Positions 41,528 to 49,094 of a stretch of 64,000 nt of DNA are shown here, piece by piece (position 1 is the stretch's first letter; each line of letters starts with the position of its first letter). Location of the stretch: positions 124,001 to 188,000 of the forward strand of contig CAZCFY010000004.1 of NCBI GenBank assembly GCA_964498095.1, given 5' to 3'. This stretch comes from SG-bin7 sp964498095. Its GTDB lineage: Bacteria; Bdellovibrionota; Bdellovibrionia; Bdellovibrionales; SG-bin7. A program made the translations under genes and the position numbers. Below the pieces are notes generated by a model, which saw nothing but the letters and a program-made list of their open reading frames with translations, did no database searches and was not told where the DNA came from.

Positions 41528-42076
41528 ATGAAAATATACACAAAGACGGGCGATTTGGGAAAAACAGGTTTGGGCAGTGGCAAGCGCGTCGACAAATTTC
41601 ATCCACGTATCGAATGCTATGGGACAGTTGATGAACTCAACTCCGTACTTGGTCTTGCTGCTGCTCACTTGCAAAGCAAGGAAGACGTAGATATCGTTCA
41701 CAAGATCCAAAATCAGCTTTTTAATTTGGGTTCAATTGTCGCTTGTGATTCTCTCGCCAAACAAAAACTTTTGCCGCAAATTACACCTGATCACATTACC
41801 GCCCTTGAGCAGCATATAGACCGCTTTACCGAAAAACTTCCGCCTTTGCGCAATTTCATTTTGCCCGGAGGTTCTGCTGCCGCCGCCACCATTCACGTTG
41901 CTCGCTGCATTTGCCGGCGCGCGGAACGCCTGGCTTTCGCTCTTAATCGCAAATCAAAATTACCTAAAACTCTCTTGATTTACTTAAATCGTTTAAGTGA
42001 TTTCCTTTTCGTCTTCGCCCGCTTTGTCAATCAGCGTGACCTCATTGCGGACTTGGAGTGGCGAAAGGATTCATGA
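41528..42076 (+). CDS. ATP:cob(I)alamin adenosyltransferase, PduO type
   Basis: 182 aa, makes adenosylcobalamin from cob(I)alamin and ATP. Signatures: KIYTKTGDLGKTGLGSGKRV (ATP-binding N-terminus), YGTVDELNSVLG, LPGGSAAAATIHVARCICRRAER and YLNRLSDFLFVFARFVN. Supports use of B12-dependent enzymes not in this window. The following gene overlaps its stop as ATGA. Confidence 0.93.
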   Translation: MKIYTKTGDLGKTGLGSGKRVDKFHPRIECYGTVDELNSVLGLAAAHLQSKEDVDIVHKIQNQLFNLGSIVACDSLAKQKLLPQITPDHITALEQHIDRFTEKLPPLRNFILPGGSAAAATIHVARCICRRAERLAFALNRKSKLPKTLLIYLNRLSDFLFVFARFVNQRDLIADLEWRKDS

Positions 42077-43185
42077 TGGAAATCATAAAGTCCGGGCCGG
42101 CTGACCAAGAATCTCTTTTGCAGTTTTATAACGGCATTAACTTACCCGGCTATGTTGAATTAACCATCGAACGCAAGGAACCCTACGACGCGCTTTATGC
42201 TATGCAAACCAATGATTATGATACATTTATCATCCGCGATAAAGCCGGAGGAATCTTTGGTACCTTCACGATTCTTTACCGCGACGGCATGATCGACGGA
42301 AAGTTCGAAAAAATCGGTTACGCCACCGACATGCGCATCGCTCCTAACCGCGAAGCTTTACTTACCTGGTCTAAACAATTCTTGGAAGTCTTAGAAAACT
42401 CCCAAAAGGAGCGCGCGTGTAAATACATGTTTTCGATCCTTTCCCAAGAAGCCGGAAAAACTTATAACACTTTCTTGCGCAGCCGCAGCCGTATATCTAC
42501 TTTTCCGCGCTACCATTTGTTGCGAAAGTTTGTTTTAGTAACTGTAAACGGACGAATCCCTAAACTTTCGCACCCCTTGCCGAGCATTCGCGTGGTGCCG
42601 GCGGATCACCGTATATTGGATGCGCTGCTAAATTACATTCGCCAAAAATCAAAAATCCGCCCCCTAAGCTTTGATAACTCGCAAGAAACTTTTTTGCGGC
42701 GGTTGTCTTTGTGGAAAGGCTTAAAACTTGAAGATTTCTTAGTGGCTTTCGACAGCCAAAATAATATCGTCGGCTGTGCGGCGCCATGGAACCCAACGAG
42801 TGTACAGGGTTATCAGGTCGCCGGCTACCACGGCTCTATTGCCGGTTACCGAAAAATTTTTGCGGTAGGCTCTTTGTTTGGAGTTACCCGGCATCTACCG
42901 GCCCATAATAAGTCGTTAAATTTTCGTTTCTTGTCGCATCTCTTTGTCAACAATCACGATATTTTCCAGGCCTTGCTGTTTAATGCCTATAAACAATGTC
43001 GGCGTAATGAATTTTTAGTTTATCAAAATTTCGACGGCGACTTAGTTACCTGGCTACCAAAATATTTTATCGGCTGGTCGATGCCCTTTGGACTTTACAG
43101 CATCGGGCCGGAGTCGCTGGAAAACCCCAGTTTGCAACCAAGTCCCCTGTTACCAGCCCCTCATATAGAAGCCGCGTTGATTTGA
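42073..43185 (+). CDS. Acyltransferase-like (GNAT-fold) protein, function unknown
   Basis: 370 aa, two GNAT-like halves. The N-terminal half has FYNGINLPGYVELTIERKEPYDALYAMQTNDYDTFIIRDKAGGIFGTF, then KIGYATDMRIAPNREALLTWSKQFLE (candidate acetyl-CoA strand/helix); the C-terminal half repeats a similar layout (LKLEDFLVAFDSQNNIVGCAAPW; INNHDIFQALLFNAYKQC). I cannot name a substrate. ATG at 42073 or 42076 (AAAGGA upstream) start; the former gives an ATGA overlap with the adenosyltransferase gene. Confidence 0.65.
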   Translation: MMEIIKSGPADQESLLQFYNGINLPGYVELTIERKEPYDALYAMQTNDYDTFIIRDKAGGIFGTFTILYRDGMIDGKFEKIGYATDMRIAPNREALLTWSKQFLEVLENSQKERACKYMFSILSQEAGKTYNTFLRSRSRISTFPRYHLLRKFVLVTVNGRIPKLSHPLPSIRVVPADHRILDALLNYIRQKSKIRPLSFDNSQETFLRRLSLWKGLKLEDFLVAFDSQNNIVGCAAPWNPTSVQGYQVAGYHGSIAGYRKIFAVGSLFGVTRHLPAHNKSLNFRFLSHLFVNNHDIFQALLFNAYKQCRRNEFLVYQNFDGDLVTWLPKYFIGWSMPFGLYSIGPESLENPSLQPSPLLPAPHIEAALI

Positions 43186-43268
43186 ACTCCTGGTGTATTG
43201 AAAAATTTTCCCGGTAGATTGATCTCATCACTTAAATGGGGCTAAATCCGCATAACCGGGAGGGGAAG

Positions 43269-44264
43269 ATGTTTAAAGTAATTACGGCGTTATTGGTATT
43301 ACTGCCCCAATCAATAACTCTCGCTGGCGGTGCCGACAGTACCGGTAATGGCGGCGATGCCATCATAAAACTATTCTTAGATGCCCGCGAAGTTGCGGTT
43401 AGAAACTTAGCCAACGTCGACGCATGCAACCTTAAAGATGCCCACCCCGATGTGCGGAATTGGCTGTTAAAAAATAGATTTAAGATCATGGAAGTCGTAG
43501 AAAAATCCGAACACGTTTGGGTCGATAAAAGTGCTAATGGCAAATGTGCGACGGTCTTTCCGAACAAGATTAACCAAATCCAATTTGGTATTAAAGATTG
43601 TAAAGAAAGCATTTACCGTGAGATCGACCGGGCGGCTTGGTTGCTTGTGCACGAATCTGTTCACCAATTCAAAATAGAATCAGATGTATTTTCTGATGCC
43701 GTAGCCACGGCCGTTTACAATTCCACGGGACAACCAAACTGCCAATATGATCCTTTTACCGTGGACGCTTGCCCTGCCGACCCGATACAATCACCGGTTT
43801 CCGCGACACGCGTCTTTAAACGCGGTGAAACTTATAAAGAAGTCGTGTTGGGTGAATACCGCTTGTACTCCCGTACCCGTCTTTGCAGCGCCCCCGGAGA
43901 GTGTGACTTTTGGGAATATAAAAAAGGCGACGAAAGAAGTTTCTATACTGGCGAGGGCCGACTCGTGAAGGTGCCCGCTACCAACAAAGTCTCTTTAATA
44001 ATTAGTGACTCCACCAGTGAGGCTTCAATCCGAACTTTGGCTAGTCGCGGTTGTGGCAATTATAAGAAAGCCGTTTGTGATTTGGGAGTTGGTCCTGGTG
44101 CCGCGAATGATCTCTTTGAAAAAATTGGGCCCGTCGTACAGAAGCTAACTTTTCTAAGTGTCTTTAACGGGACTTGTTTAAGACAATCGGCAAATCTTAT
44201 ATTTAAACAGCCCAATGGACGGCGCTGGATTGAGAGCCAGCATGTTCTCGTTTGGCAGAAATAA
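43269..44264 (+). CDS. Exported HExxH protein of unknown function
   Basis: 331 aa. Signal peptide MFKVITALLVLLPQSITLAGG, mature part beginning with a Gly-rich GGADSTGNGGDAIIK. A zinc-peptidase-like motif HESVH is at 128-132 (AAWLLVHESVHQFKIESDVFSDAVATAVY), with the D/E-rich following helix as a candidate third ligand. About ten cysteines in the mature part suggest disulfides. Unrelated at first sight to the two proteases at 20-22 kb. The ATG at 43269 with GGGAGGGG upstream is preferred over one 11 codons earlier. The N-terminus GGxxxGNGGD is seen in other small secreted proteins of this lineage. Confidence 0.65.
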   Translation: MFKVITALLVLLPQSITLAGGADSTGNGGDAIIKLFLDAREVAVRNLANVDACNLKDAHPDVRNWLLKNRFKIMEVVEKSEHVWVDKSANGKCATVFPNKINQIQFGIKDCKESIYREIDRAAWLLVHESVHQFKIESDVFSDAVATAVYNSTGQPNCQYDPFTVDACPADPIQSPVSATRVFKRGETYKEVVLGEYRLYSRTRLCSAPGECDFWEYKKGDERSFYTGEGRLVKVPATNKVSLIISDSTSEASIRTLASRGCGNYKKAVCDLGVGPGAANDLFEKIGPVVQKLTFLSVFNGTCLRQSANLIFKQPNGRRWIESQHVLVWQK

Positions 44265-44401
44265 AGACCGAATTTATTTTGATCAAAGTATGCTTATCAG
44301 TAAGAGCTGGAGCCGCGGTTTTTCTTAATTTCCTGACTCATTTTGCCTAAAGCGGATTTTAGATGGCGATTTTTTTGCATCGGCCACTGTGACCTTAGAA
44401 T

Positions 44402-44482
44402 GGAGTCTTTTAAATGGGTCAAACGCGCCGAAGTGACGCCAATATTTGCGAACCGCGCCGAAGTTTGTTCCTAAAAGACTCC
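44402..44482 (+). promoter_or_regulatory. Structured leader candidate with inverted and direct repeats
   Basis: GGAGTCTTTT (44402-44411) pairs with AAAAGACTCC (44473-44482); CAAAC (44420-44424) and GTTTG (44463-44467) extend the stem. CGCGCCGAAGT occurs twice inside, 44424-44434 and 44454-44464, spaced 30 bp. There is no T-run, so it is not a simple terminator. It lies 28 bp before the start of the exported protein at 44511. Confidence 0.45.
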
Positions 44483-44510
44483 GAACAAAACAAATTGCTT
44501 AGGAGACCCC

Positions 44511-44981
44511 ATGAAAATTTTAGCCTTATTTTTCGCACTTGCATTTTCTAAAGCCGCTTTCGCGCAACAAACTTGTCAGGACAACTTGAATCAAGCCTTA
44601 AAAAACAATGAAACCTTACAGCAGCTTTTGGGCCAAGCTCTTACCAAATGTGGCGCGGGCACAAGCGCGCCGGTGAACTCATGTGATCAGGAGCGCTCGG
44701 CAATTACGGAACTTCAGGGCCGGCTTGCCAGATGCGAAAGCCAACCGCGGGGTTATATGGGTGAGTTGGAACTAGGATATGCTTGCTTTAAAGACGTGGC
44801 CAGCTGCAAAGAAGCCGAAAGAGCTATCGAAACGGCTGATCGTGTTCTTGTTCAGCCCTACCAAAGCGAAGAGCGCACCAAAAAAATCGAAGTCACCTGC
44901 TGGGCCGGTCACGCTTACACTTACAAAAATCGCACCTGCGGCGGCGCCATCATGTTGATTAAATTAAACTTGAATCAGTAA
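44511..44981 (+). CDS. Small exported cysteine-containing protein, function unknown
   Basis: 156 aa. Signal peptide MKILALFFALAFSKAAFA, followed by a helical, Gln/Asn-rich coiled-coil-like segment (QDNLNQALKNNETLQQLLGQAL; ERSAITELQGRLARCE) and a C-terminal part with cysteines (YACFKDVASCKEAE, VTCWAGHAYTYKNRTCGGA). No family recognised. AGGAG precedes the ATG. It may be controlled by the repeat structure at 44402-44482. Its 3' end overlaps the convergent DUF1304 gene by 23 bp. Confidence 0.6.
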   Translation: MKILALFFALAFSKAAFAQQTCQDNLNQALKNNETLQQLLGQALTKCGAGTSAPVNSCDQERSAITELQGRLARCESQPRGYMGELELGYACFKDVASCKEAERAIETADRVLVQPYQSEERTKKIEVTCWAGHAYTYKNRTCGGAIMLIKLNLNQ

Positions 44982-45342
44982 TCGCAAAGCCGCAGAGAAC
45001 CAGAGCGATAAGCGCCGGCATTCCTTGGATGAAAAAAATCCGGCGGTTTACCGAGTAACCTCCGTAAATCGCTGCGACAAGAACACAGGAAAGAAAAAAT
45101 AAACTAATATGGCGAGCGACCGTCGCACTGGGATATGTCAGGGACCAAAGCAAGCCCGCCGCCAGAAAACCATTGTAAAGCCCTTGATTTGCCGCCAGCA
45201 CGGCCGTTTGCTGGGCCTGCTCCTTTGTCATTCGGAAAACTTTAAGACCCAGCGGTTTTGTCCACAGAAACATTTCAAGTATTAGAAAGTAAATGTGAAG
45301 TGCACATATTGCGGCAATTAAAAATTTTGTTAAAAAAACCAT
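44959..45342 (-). CDS. DUF1304 family membrane protein
   Basis: 127 aa with four helices, of the DUF1304/YqjF type: LHIYFLILEMFLWTKPLGLKVFRM, then QTAVLAANQGLYNGFLAAGLLWSL and a final Gly/Val-rich helix. Function unknown. It ends inside the convergent gene at 44511-44981 and lies 6 bp beyond the stop of the gene at 45349-45828. Confidence 0.8.
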   Translation of the reverse strand: MVFLTKFLIAAICALHIYFLILEMFLWTKPLGLKVFRMTKEQAQQTAVLAANQGLYNGFLAAGLLWSLTYPSATVARHISLFFLSCVLVAAIYGGYSVNRRIFFIQGMPALIALVLCGFAITDSSLI

Positions 45343-45348
45343 AGGTGA

Positions 45349-45828
45349 TTAGTCTTCCCAGCCCAATTCCCATTGGAAAATATATTTATCCGAGCGGTAT
45401 TGATTAATCACGCTGACCGAGCGCTTTTCGGCGATGGTCTTTTGGCAAAGTGAATAATTGCCCTTACCCAACATTTGCTCAAATTCCTTAGTGGCTTTGT
45501 TTTGTAAGCGTTCAAATTGAACTTTTGACATGACGACAGCGCTTTTATCACCGGAATTTAAAATGGTCTTAGACGTATTTTTAAAATCCTTAAGAATTAA
45601 TTTTTTATCAACCTTTTGACAGCTATCGCTGGATAAAATGTCCACGCGGTCGCCGTCAGTCATAGAAAAATAGCCAAGGGAAGGACCACCGGCCGCAACT
45701 TCTTCGAGAACACCCAAATATTTTTTTAAGTTGGGATGCTGTTCCATGCCTTTGTGTTTGGCCGCCAAAGTAGAGGTCGGCCAACTCAATGACATTATAA
45801 AAAAGAAAGTGCTGATATCTCTTATCAT
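45349..45828 (-). CDS. Exported protein of unknown function
   Basis: 159 aa. A signal peptide (MIRDISTFFFIMSLSWPTSTLA) and a helical mature part with two cysteines (SSDSCQKV, NYSLCQKT). No family recognised. The start overlaps the previous gene's stop as ATGA (45825-45828), so the pair 45825-46529 and 45349-45828 is translationally coupled, and DUF1304 follows. Confidence 0.6.
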   Translation of the reverse strand: MIRDISTFFFIMSLSWPTSTLAAKHKGMEQHPNLKKYLGVLEEVAAGGPSLGYFSMTDGDRVDILSSDSCQKVDKKLILKDFKNTSKTILNSGDKSAVVMSKVQFERLQNKATKEFEQMLGKGNYSLCQKTIAEKRSVSVINQYRSDKYIFQWELGWED

Positions 45829-46529
45829 CCTACCGCTACTCCAAAATCTAACATTTTAGAAAGTGCCGTGTCGTTATGAATAGAAGAAACGACCTCAACA
45901 TTTTGCCAGCGATCGTAAACAACTTTTCTTAAAGAATGCAATTCTTCGCTTTCGGGACCGAAGTAAATTATCTTTTTTACATCCATTTCGCGTACACTTT
46001 GGGACAAAAACTGAAAAAATAAACCATAAGTCATGGTCGAACCGCCTTCTTCCGAAGTTACGCGGTGAAGCCAACGCGCATGCGCCGTGCACATACTATA
46101 AGAAACGGGAGCCGCCGTTTCGCGTGCTGACTCGGGACTGTAAAAACCTTTACGCATGATCGTACGCACGTAACTTTCCATAAAACGCGATGGCAATTTT
46201 TCGCCAAGAAGTTCCGCCTTAAGATAGTCAATTACCAGCTCTAGATTTTCGTTCACGATAAACTGCTGGGGAGTCGAACCATTGCGCTGATGCTTCTCGT
46301 ATATACCTACGGAAAATAGGGATAAAATGAAATTTTTGAAGTCACGAGTTAAGGTTTTGAACTTTTCCTCACTATTTATAATAGACATCAAATCGATATC
46401 CTTTAGGTTAAGGCTATCAAAAACTTTTTGCGCCTCTTGAATTCTCATGCTCACATAAGGAATACGGCATAGATTGGCGCGTACACCGACTTGATCAAAA
46501 CCTCTGACTCCAAATACCCCTAACTCCAT
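45825..46529 (-). CDS. Cytoplasmic protein of unknown function
   Basis: 234 aa, no signal peptide. The opening MELGVFGVRGFDQVGVRANLCRIPYVSMRIQEAQKVFDSL and the C-terminal FGPESEELHSLRKVVYDRWQNVEVVSSIHND with preceding MDVKKIIYFGP suggest a mixed alpha/beta fold; the two ends look like Rossmann-type strand-helix units. I do not recognise the family. Strong GGGGGAGA SD before the ATG. It leads a three-gene reverse-strand set (with 45349-45828 and DUF1304). Confidence 0.55.
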   Translation of the reverse strand: MELGVFGVRGFDQVGVRANLCRIPYVSMRIQEAQKVFDSLNLKDIDLMSIINSEEKFKTLTRDFKNFILSLFSVGIYEKHQRNGSTPQQFIVNENLELVIDYLKAELLGEKLPSRFMESYVRTIMRKGFYSPESARETAAPVSYSMCTAHARWLHRVTSEEGGSTMTYGLFFQFLSQSVREMDVKKIIYFGPESEELHSLRKVVYDRWQNVEVVSSIHNDTALSKMLDFGVAVG

Positions 46530-46706
46530 TTTCTCCCCCGATTGGTTTAAATTTTTTTCACGATTCGTGACAAAAATCGTGCTTTTCTAAAGGGTATAGC
46601 AAACTCCGTGCCTGGATTTTTTATCGAAACGAAAAAAAATTTTTACTTTGGCGAGTTTGCCGCAGCCCGCGTGAGGAAAAATTATAAAAGGGGTCTGTAG
46701 TTTTTT

Positions 46707-46997
46707 TTAATTGAGAGTGACGCAGGCAAAACACGCCGTGAACATCTTTTTTTTCAGGTCAGATCGCGCATAGATGGCGCCAAGCTGGTAGCAAGCGCCG
46801 CGCTTTTCTTTTACGAAACTCTTACACTCGCGACTCGTAAGCACGCCGAGACTTATGATTTCACAATTTGCTTGTGGTCTATGAACGACATAGTCGTCCT
46901 GAATTGTGGGCTGACTGGGAAGCCGACAAGCCGGAGCCTCCGGTCGCGCGGCAAAGGTTTGAACTGAAAATAACACAAGGCTAAGAATTATTTTCAT
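46707..46997 (-). CDS. Small exported Cys-rich protein
   Basis: 96 aa. Signal peptide MKIILSLVLFSVQTFA, then an 80-residue mature part with six cysteines (PACRL, ANCEI, RECKS, GACYQ, TACFAC), likely disulfide-bonded. No family recognised. The 177-bp gap downstream (46530-46706) shows only a CACGAT/ATCGTG inverted repeat and AT-rich stretches. Confidence 0.55.
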   Translation of the reverse strand: MKIILSLVLFSVQTFAARPEAPACRLPSQPTIQDDYVVHRPQANCEIISLGVLTSRECKSFVKEKRGACYQLGAIYARSDLKKKMFTACFACVTLN

Positions 46998-47110
46998 CTG
47001 CCAGAGGTATCAACCATTCAAACTAGTATGTCCAGAATAAATATTGTAATTGTTTGCAATGTTTTTCGGCAGGCAAAATGCCACGGGACTTAACAAGTGA
47101 GGAAAATCTC

Positions 47111-47560
47111 ATGATCTACCGGTCTGTTAACAAACAAGACACTAAAGAGATGCGGTTCATAGCCGAGGTGGATTCCAAGATTCCTCTGGCCTACGACCGT
47201 CATTTTCCATGGTCGGAAGATTCTATCACTGACCGCCTCGGTTACTATGCTAACCTCAATGACGACGATCATTTTGAAGTCGCTGAGTTTGGCAGTGAGA
47301 TTATTGGCTTTCACATTATAAAAGCAATCCCCATTACTTCGACTTTCTGGGCCGGTTCCATCGTCACATTGTGGGTTCGCGAAGGACTTCGAGGTAAGGG
47401 TATAGCGTCAAACCTAAAAAAGCGCGGCGAAGAGTGGGCTAAAAAGCGAAATCTACAGCAGTTACAAACCACCGTACACGCGCAAAATAAAGCCATGCTG
47501 GCCATCAACGAAAAGAGCGGATTTGAATTATCGCAATATCTTTTGCGCAAGCGGCTTTAA
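47111..47560 (+). CDS. GNAT family N-acetyltransferase
   Basis: 149 aa. GNAT motif A is clear: IVTLWVREGLRGKGIASNLKKRGEEWAKKRNLQQLQTTVHAQNKAMLAINEKSGFE (acetyl-CoA loop RGKGIA). It acetylates an unknown amine substrate. The ATG at 47111 has GAGGAAAA 7 nt upstream; the frame extends ~19 codons further without support. Confidence 0.85.
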   Translation: MIYRSVNKQDTKEMRFIAEVDSKIPLAYDRHFPWSEDSITDRLGYYANLNDDDHFEVAEFGSEIIGFHIIKAIPITSTFWAGSIVTLWVREGLRGKGIASNLKKRGEEWAKKRNLQQLQTTVHAQNKAMLAINEKSGFELSQYLLRKRL

Positions 47561-47660
47561 CAAGGCCACCTTGGCCACGGAAGTGACACTTCTGCGCCAA
47601 TCTGTAATATTTCCCGGGCGCTGTTTTAACGGCGCAAAGTATGTTATATTGCTGAGGTTT

Positions 47661-48050
47661 ATGACAAAGATTTTAATCAGTTTTTTATTTCTAGTTTCGC
47701 CGGCTTTCGCCGCTCCATTCGAGTGTAAATCGGAAATCGACGCCATCGTGGCCGATAACGATATTCAGGATCGTGGCCAAATCGTGATTAAAGGCGAAAT
47801 GGCCGCTAACCTGGAATTAAGATATGTCTCCTTGAAAATCAGAGATATCAAAGACCGTGAAGCATACTCTTGGGTTTTGAAACCACGCGAAAGCGATACG
47901 GTCAACTATCATTTTTTTGATCTCCAGGATTATTATTATCAATTACAATTTCCCAAGAACGTGGGACAAAGTCCTTTTAAATCAAAGGTTTCCATTTCTT
48001 TGGAATCACACATCAGCACGGTTACTTTGGAGTGCCTGATCGGACAATAG
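47661..48050 (+). CDS. Small exported protein of unknown function
   Basis: 129 aa. The signal peptide MTKILISFLFLVSPAFA is followed by a mature domain with two cysteines (FECKSE, LECLIG) at its ends, predicted beta-sandwich-like (NLELRYVSLKIRDIKDREAYSWVLKPRESDTVNYHFFDLQDYYYQLQFPK). The ATG at 47661 is chosen because the upstream part of the frame is not signal-like and GAGG lies just before it. No family recognised. Ends 105 bp before gspC. Confidence 0.55.
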   Translation: MTKILISFLFLVSPAFAAPFECKSEIDAIVADNDIQDRGQIVIKGEMAANLELRYVSLKIRDIKDREAYSWVLKPRESDTVNYHFFDLQDYYYQLQFPKNVGQSPFKSKVSISLESHISTVTLECLIGQ

Positions 48051-48110
48051 TCGAGCCCTTAAAACGCGAGCCTGGACCTAGGACTAAGGCCGGCGCTTTT
48101 TACTGATCCA

Positions 48111-48142
48111 AGTTACTTATTTTGTTAAACTTTTGAGTAACT
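48111..48142. promoter_or_regulatory. Inverted repeat in the gspC promoter region
   Basis: AGTTACT (48111-48117) and AGTAACT (48136-48142) are exact inverted copies across 18 bp, 14-45 bp before the gspC ATG. A TTGTTA at 48122-48127 with TAAAGT at 48146-48151 (18-bp spacing) is a weak sigma-70-like promoter candidate. Could be an operator of the secretion operon. Confidence 0.35.
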
Positions 48143-48155
48143 ATTTAAAGTAAAA

Positions 48156-49067
48156 ATGAATAAAACATCACCGATCCGCAAGCCTAAGATTTCTCCGCCC
48201 AAATTCGAATGGACTTATATTTATATCCTCATGGTTTTCTTGGGTTTATTATCGGCCGACGTCATCACTACATCGGTGCGGGATTACATGCTGCCAACCA
48301 AAGCGCCGGCGCCATCGCAAACAAATAATTTCCGCCCCCAGGAGGTTCCTCCCGTCACGGAATACAAAATCATCACGCAGAAAAATATTTTTAATTCCGA
48401 TGGCGTTATTCCCGAACCGCTTAAAGGTGAAGACCAACAAATGCAGGATCTCCCCGCCGAGCTTTCTAAATTACCACTGGGTTTGGTGGGCACCATCGTT
48501 CACGTGGATCCAAATAAATCCATAGCTAGTATCGAGCTCAAGGGCCGCAACAAGATCGATCATTACATCGTCGAAGACGAAATCGAAGGCATGGCCAAAA
48601 TTACTAAGGTTGAACGCCGAAAGGTGTTTTTTCGTAATTTAAGTAATAACCGCAACGAGTACATCGAAATCAAAGAGGAAAATAAAGTGAGCTTTGGTAC
48701 CAAAGCCGGGCCGACGGCGGGCACCGGTCCCATTCAACAAAACGGCAATGAGTACACGGTTGACGGCACGTTTGTGCAAAAGAAATTATTGGATTTACCC
48801 GAACTGTTGCAAACCGCCAGCGGCCAATTTTCTTTTACCAACGGACGCATTGATGGCTACCGCATTCTCGATGTGGAACCGGATAGCTTATTCACGCAGT
48901 TTGGGATTCGTCCTGGAGATCTGATTCGCTCGGTAAACGGCCAGCCGCTAGATAGTCCGGCAAAGGCTATGGAATTATTTAACGATTTAAAAAATTCGCC
49001 GCAGATTAAAATGTCGATTAATCGTGGCGGGCGCGATGAGGAATTTACTTACAATATTTCGCGCTAG
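48156..49067 (+). CDS. gspC: Type II secretion protein GspC
   Basis: 303 aa inner-membrane clamp protein linking the outer-membrane secretin to the inner-membrane platform. One TM helix (about 20-38), a homology region at about 75-165 (YKIITQKNIFNSDG...LGLVGTIVHVDPNKSIASIELKG), and a C-terminal PDZ domain (YRILDVEPDSLFTQFGIRPGDLIRSVNGQPLDS) followed by a Gly-rich end. First gene of the gsp operon, with no clear Shine-Dalgarno sequence. The candidate promoter overlaps closely. Confidence 0.93.
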   Translation: MNKTSPIRKPKISPPKFEWTYIYILMVFLGLLSADVITTSVRDYMLPTKAPAPSQTNNFRPQEVPPVTEYKIITQKNIFNSDGVIPEPLKGEDQQMQDLPAELSKLPLGLVGTIVHVDPNKSIASIELKGRNKIDHYIVEDEIEGMAKITKVERRKVFFRNLSNNRNEYIEIKEENKVSFGTKAGPTAGTGPIQQNGNEYTVDGTFVQKKLLDLPELLQTASGQFSFTNGRIDGYRILDVEPDSLFTQFGIRPGDLIRSVNGQPLDSPAKAMELFNDLKNSPQIKMSINRGGRDEEFTYNISR

Positions 49068-49094
49068 ATAATTTTCTGCAAAGGAAGGTAGAAA

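Noticed and set aside
44424..44464. CRISPR-like repeats
   Set aside because: Only two 11-bp copies, no array and no cas gene in the window.
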